Positions 62,065-64,000 of a stretch of DNA of 64,000 bases are shown piece by piece. Below the pieces are notes generated by a model, which did no database searches, had not been told where the DNA came from, and saw nothing but the letters and a program-made list of their open reading frames with translations. Position 1 is the first letter of the stretch, and each line of letters starts with the position of its first letter. Source of the DNA: Strigamia acuminata. Its lineage: Eukaryota > Arthropoda > Chilopoda > Geophilomorpha > Linotaeniidae. The stretch covers positions 24,516,427-24,580,426 of the forward strand of contig OX442315.1 of the NCBI GenBank assembly GCA_949358305.1. Reading direction: 5' to 3'. Made by a program: the position numbers and the translations under genes.

Positions 62065-64000
62065 ATGACCGGAATACATTTTCGGTGCATGTCCAATTTT
62101 TTGGCCGAAGGAAACTTCGCCGCTTTCCAAGTATACGTTGAAAATCGTAACGTTAATGTAGACGACAAGGATGAGGTAAAACTCGTGAGTTTTAATTAAC
62201 AAAAATAATTTATAAAAATAAATACATTTATATTTTAGAATGGCCAGACCATTTTGATGCTAGCAGCTCAAAAAGGAAGTCGCGACTTCGTACTTGAGCT
62301 GCTTCAACGTGGTGCTGATGTTAATGCAGTTGATTATGTATGAAATTGAAATACGGTACACGACTAAGTTTCAAGTTTCACGTCTTAACATTCATTTAGG
62401 ACAATTGGAACGCATTGTTAAATGCTGCCAAAGAAGGCCATTGGGAAATCCTTCGAGATTTATTATTCAATAATGCAATACTTGAACACAAAGATCTCGT
62501 GGGTCTATATATGTTATTTTACTATTCTATATACCCGTACGTAACGTAAATTAATAATATTTCTCCATAGGGTGGATGGACGGCGCTGATGTGGGCTTGT
62601 TATAAGGGAAGAGAGCGGTGTGTTAAACTTCTTTTGGAAAGAGGAGCTGATCCATGCATGCAAGGCCAAGTAATTTGATTTCTTAATTTCTTTACCACTT
62701 CAGAAATTATTAATTATCAAAAAATTAATTTCTTATAGTATCACATTTCGTGTTTGATGTGGTCTTCCGGTAGAGGTTTTACCGAAATTGTAAGCGATCT
62801 GTTAAGCTACGGGGCTAAAGTGAACGTAGGTGACAAATATGGCACTACCGCTTTGATCTGGGCTTGTAGAAAAGGTCACCTCGCGATCGTTGATGAATTA
62901 CTTCGAGCTGGCGCAAACGTGGATACAGTCGGGATGGTATTGAATAAATCGAGAATATCAAATAGCGGTGTATTAATTTGTTATTTTGTTTATAGTATTT
63001 CTGGACACCACTTTCAGTAGCAACGATGGGAAATCATGCCGACATCGTTCACCTCCTTTTGGATTATAAACCCAATGTGAATACACAGGATAAGGATGGA
63101 AACACTGCTTTGATGATCGCGTGTAAAGAAGGTTTTACCGAGATTGCAGTAGCAATACTCAATGTTGGAGCATACGTTAACGTTCAGGACAGGGTATTTT
63201 AAACTATTTACGAGTGAATTTGGGATTTTAAATTTAAATATGCTTACAGGCTGGCGATACGAATTTGATTCATGCTGCTAAATCTGGCCACGTTGAAGTT
63301 GCTGAAGCTCTTATTAAAAAATATGCTGATGTGGATGTTCAAGGCACGGATAAGAAAACCGCATTGTACTGGGCAGTTGAAAAGAATTACATAGATATTA
63401 TAAAATCGATTCTACGTGCCAATCCTGACACAGAATTGGCCACTAAAGTTTGTATAAGAATTGCAAATTGTTTTTATTTATTTATTTATTTATTTATTTT
63501 TTTGTGTGTTTTTAAGGATAGTGACACTCCGCTCATGAAAGCAACACGTAATAGAAACGCAGAAATTGTAGCATTATTGCTGCATAAGAAGTGCAAAGTA
63601 TCAGCCGTTGATAAAGTAATTTTCTAGTTTAATAGTTTTTCTATTGATGATTTTTTTAAATTAATTCAGCTTTTATTTCTTATTTAGAAAGGCGACACGG
63701 CACTCCACATTGCTATGAGAGCACGTAGCAAGGGGATTGTAGAAATACTGCTCGCAAACCCTAAAAATAGTCAAATTTTATATCGACCAAATCGATCGGG
63801 GGAAACACCGTACAATATAGATTCTAGTCATCAGAAAACTATTTTAGGACAAATTTTTGGAGCTCGTACGATTTTTTTATTTAACAAAAGTTTGATTTTG
63901 TTAAAAATTGAAGGTCCGTATTGTTCTTAGGTCGATTAAACACGAATGAAGATAATGAAAATATGTTAGGATATGATTTATATAGCAGTGCTTTAGCTGA
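62065..64000 (+). CDS. KIDINS220: KIDINS220 (ARMS), 5' part, cut by window end
   Basis: KIDINS220/ARMS is a large neuronal membrane scaffold and substrate of protein kinase D, with N-terminal ankyrin repeats and a P-loop KAP domain. Visible ankyrin repeats: [120 protein letters not shown] and others. The hallmark after the repeats is present: [30 protein letters not shown], then [13 protein letters not shown] at the window edge, just where the KAP domain begins. The start at 62065 ([15 protein letters not shown]) may not be the true first codon, since the exon opens at 62043. The 3' remainder lies outside. Confidence 0.95.
63475..63500 (+). repeat. TTTA tandem repeat at the 3' end of a KIDINS220 intron
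   Basis: Six or so TTTA units immediately precede the T-rich tract and acceptor TTTTTAAG of a short intron, the same arrangement as in ZC3H3. Confidence 0.85.

Overview
This is a gene-dense, AT-rich piece of an animal nuclear genome. Almost every gene is broken into short exons by introns that are mostly 45-90 bp. About 25 protein-coding genes can be recognised by reassembling exons and comparing them with families I know. The set fits an invertebrate animal: CYLD, HOIL-1L/RBCK1, KIDINS220, gigaxonin, dysbindin, WWOX, Integrator, and the flagellar genes CFAP45 and TTLL9. Short introns, AT-richness and close packing suggest an arthropod, possibly a small-genome crustacean, but that placement is inference. 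There is no bacterial-style operon, CRISPR array or integrated virus.

Layout, left to right (strand): SNX16 (-), tRNA-Arg (+), an SLC6 amino-acid transporter (+), GMDS (-), an F-box/E2-like fusion (-), INTS8 (+), FEN1 (-), DDX27 (+), gigaxonin (-), WWOX (-), ZC3H3 (+), CFAP45 (+), borealin/CDCA8 (-), TTLL9 (+), an unrecognised single-pass membrane protein (-), a weak small membrane-protein candidate (-), a weak NDUFAF2-like ORF (+), PFDN4 (-), TMX3 (+), CYLD (+), MAF1 (-), HOIL-1L/RBCK1 (+), dysbindin (+), PLA2G15 (-), HSBP1 (+), PM20D2 (-), and KIDINS220 (+, running off the right edge). Many neighbours are head-to-head over about 170-340 bp or tail-to-tail over only 20-45 bp.

The most striking feature is a set of three AT-AC introns with strong minor-spliceosome (U12-type) signals, in INTS8, PFDN4 and HSBP1. 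Each begins ATATCCTT, each has a TTCYTTAAT-like branch site 9-12 nt before a terminal AC, and each restores a conserved reading frame only when cut there. I found no GT-AG U12-type intron among well over a hundred introns traced.

Other notable points: an E2-fold protein fused to an F-box whose catalytic cysteine position holds glycine; CYLD and HOIL-1L, eraser and writer-complex subunit of linear ubiquitin chains, lying 2.2 kb apart with MAF1 between; a foldback element in an HOIL-1L intron that carries a tRNA-Ser-like sequence in its loop and has an apparent TAA target duplication; and candidate RFX and CRE sites in compact promoters.

Genes are given as start codon to stop codon, introns included. 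Exon boundaries were inferred by eye from splice signals and family conservation, without transcript data.
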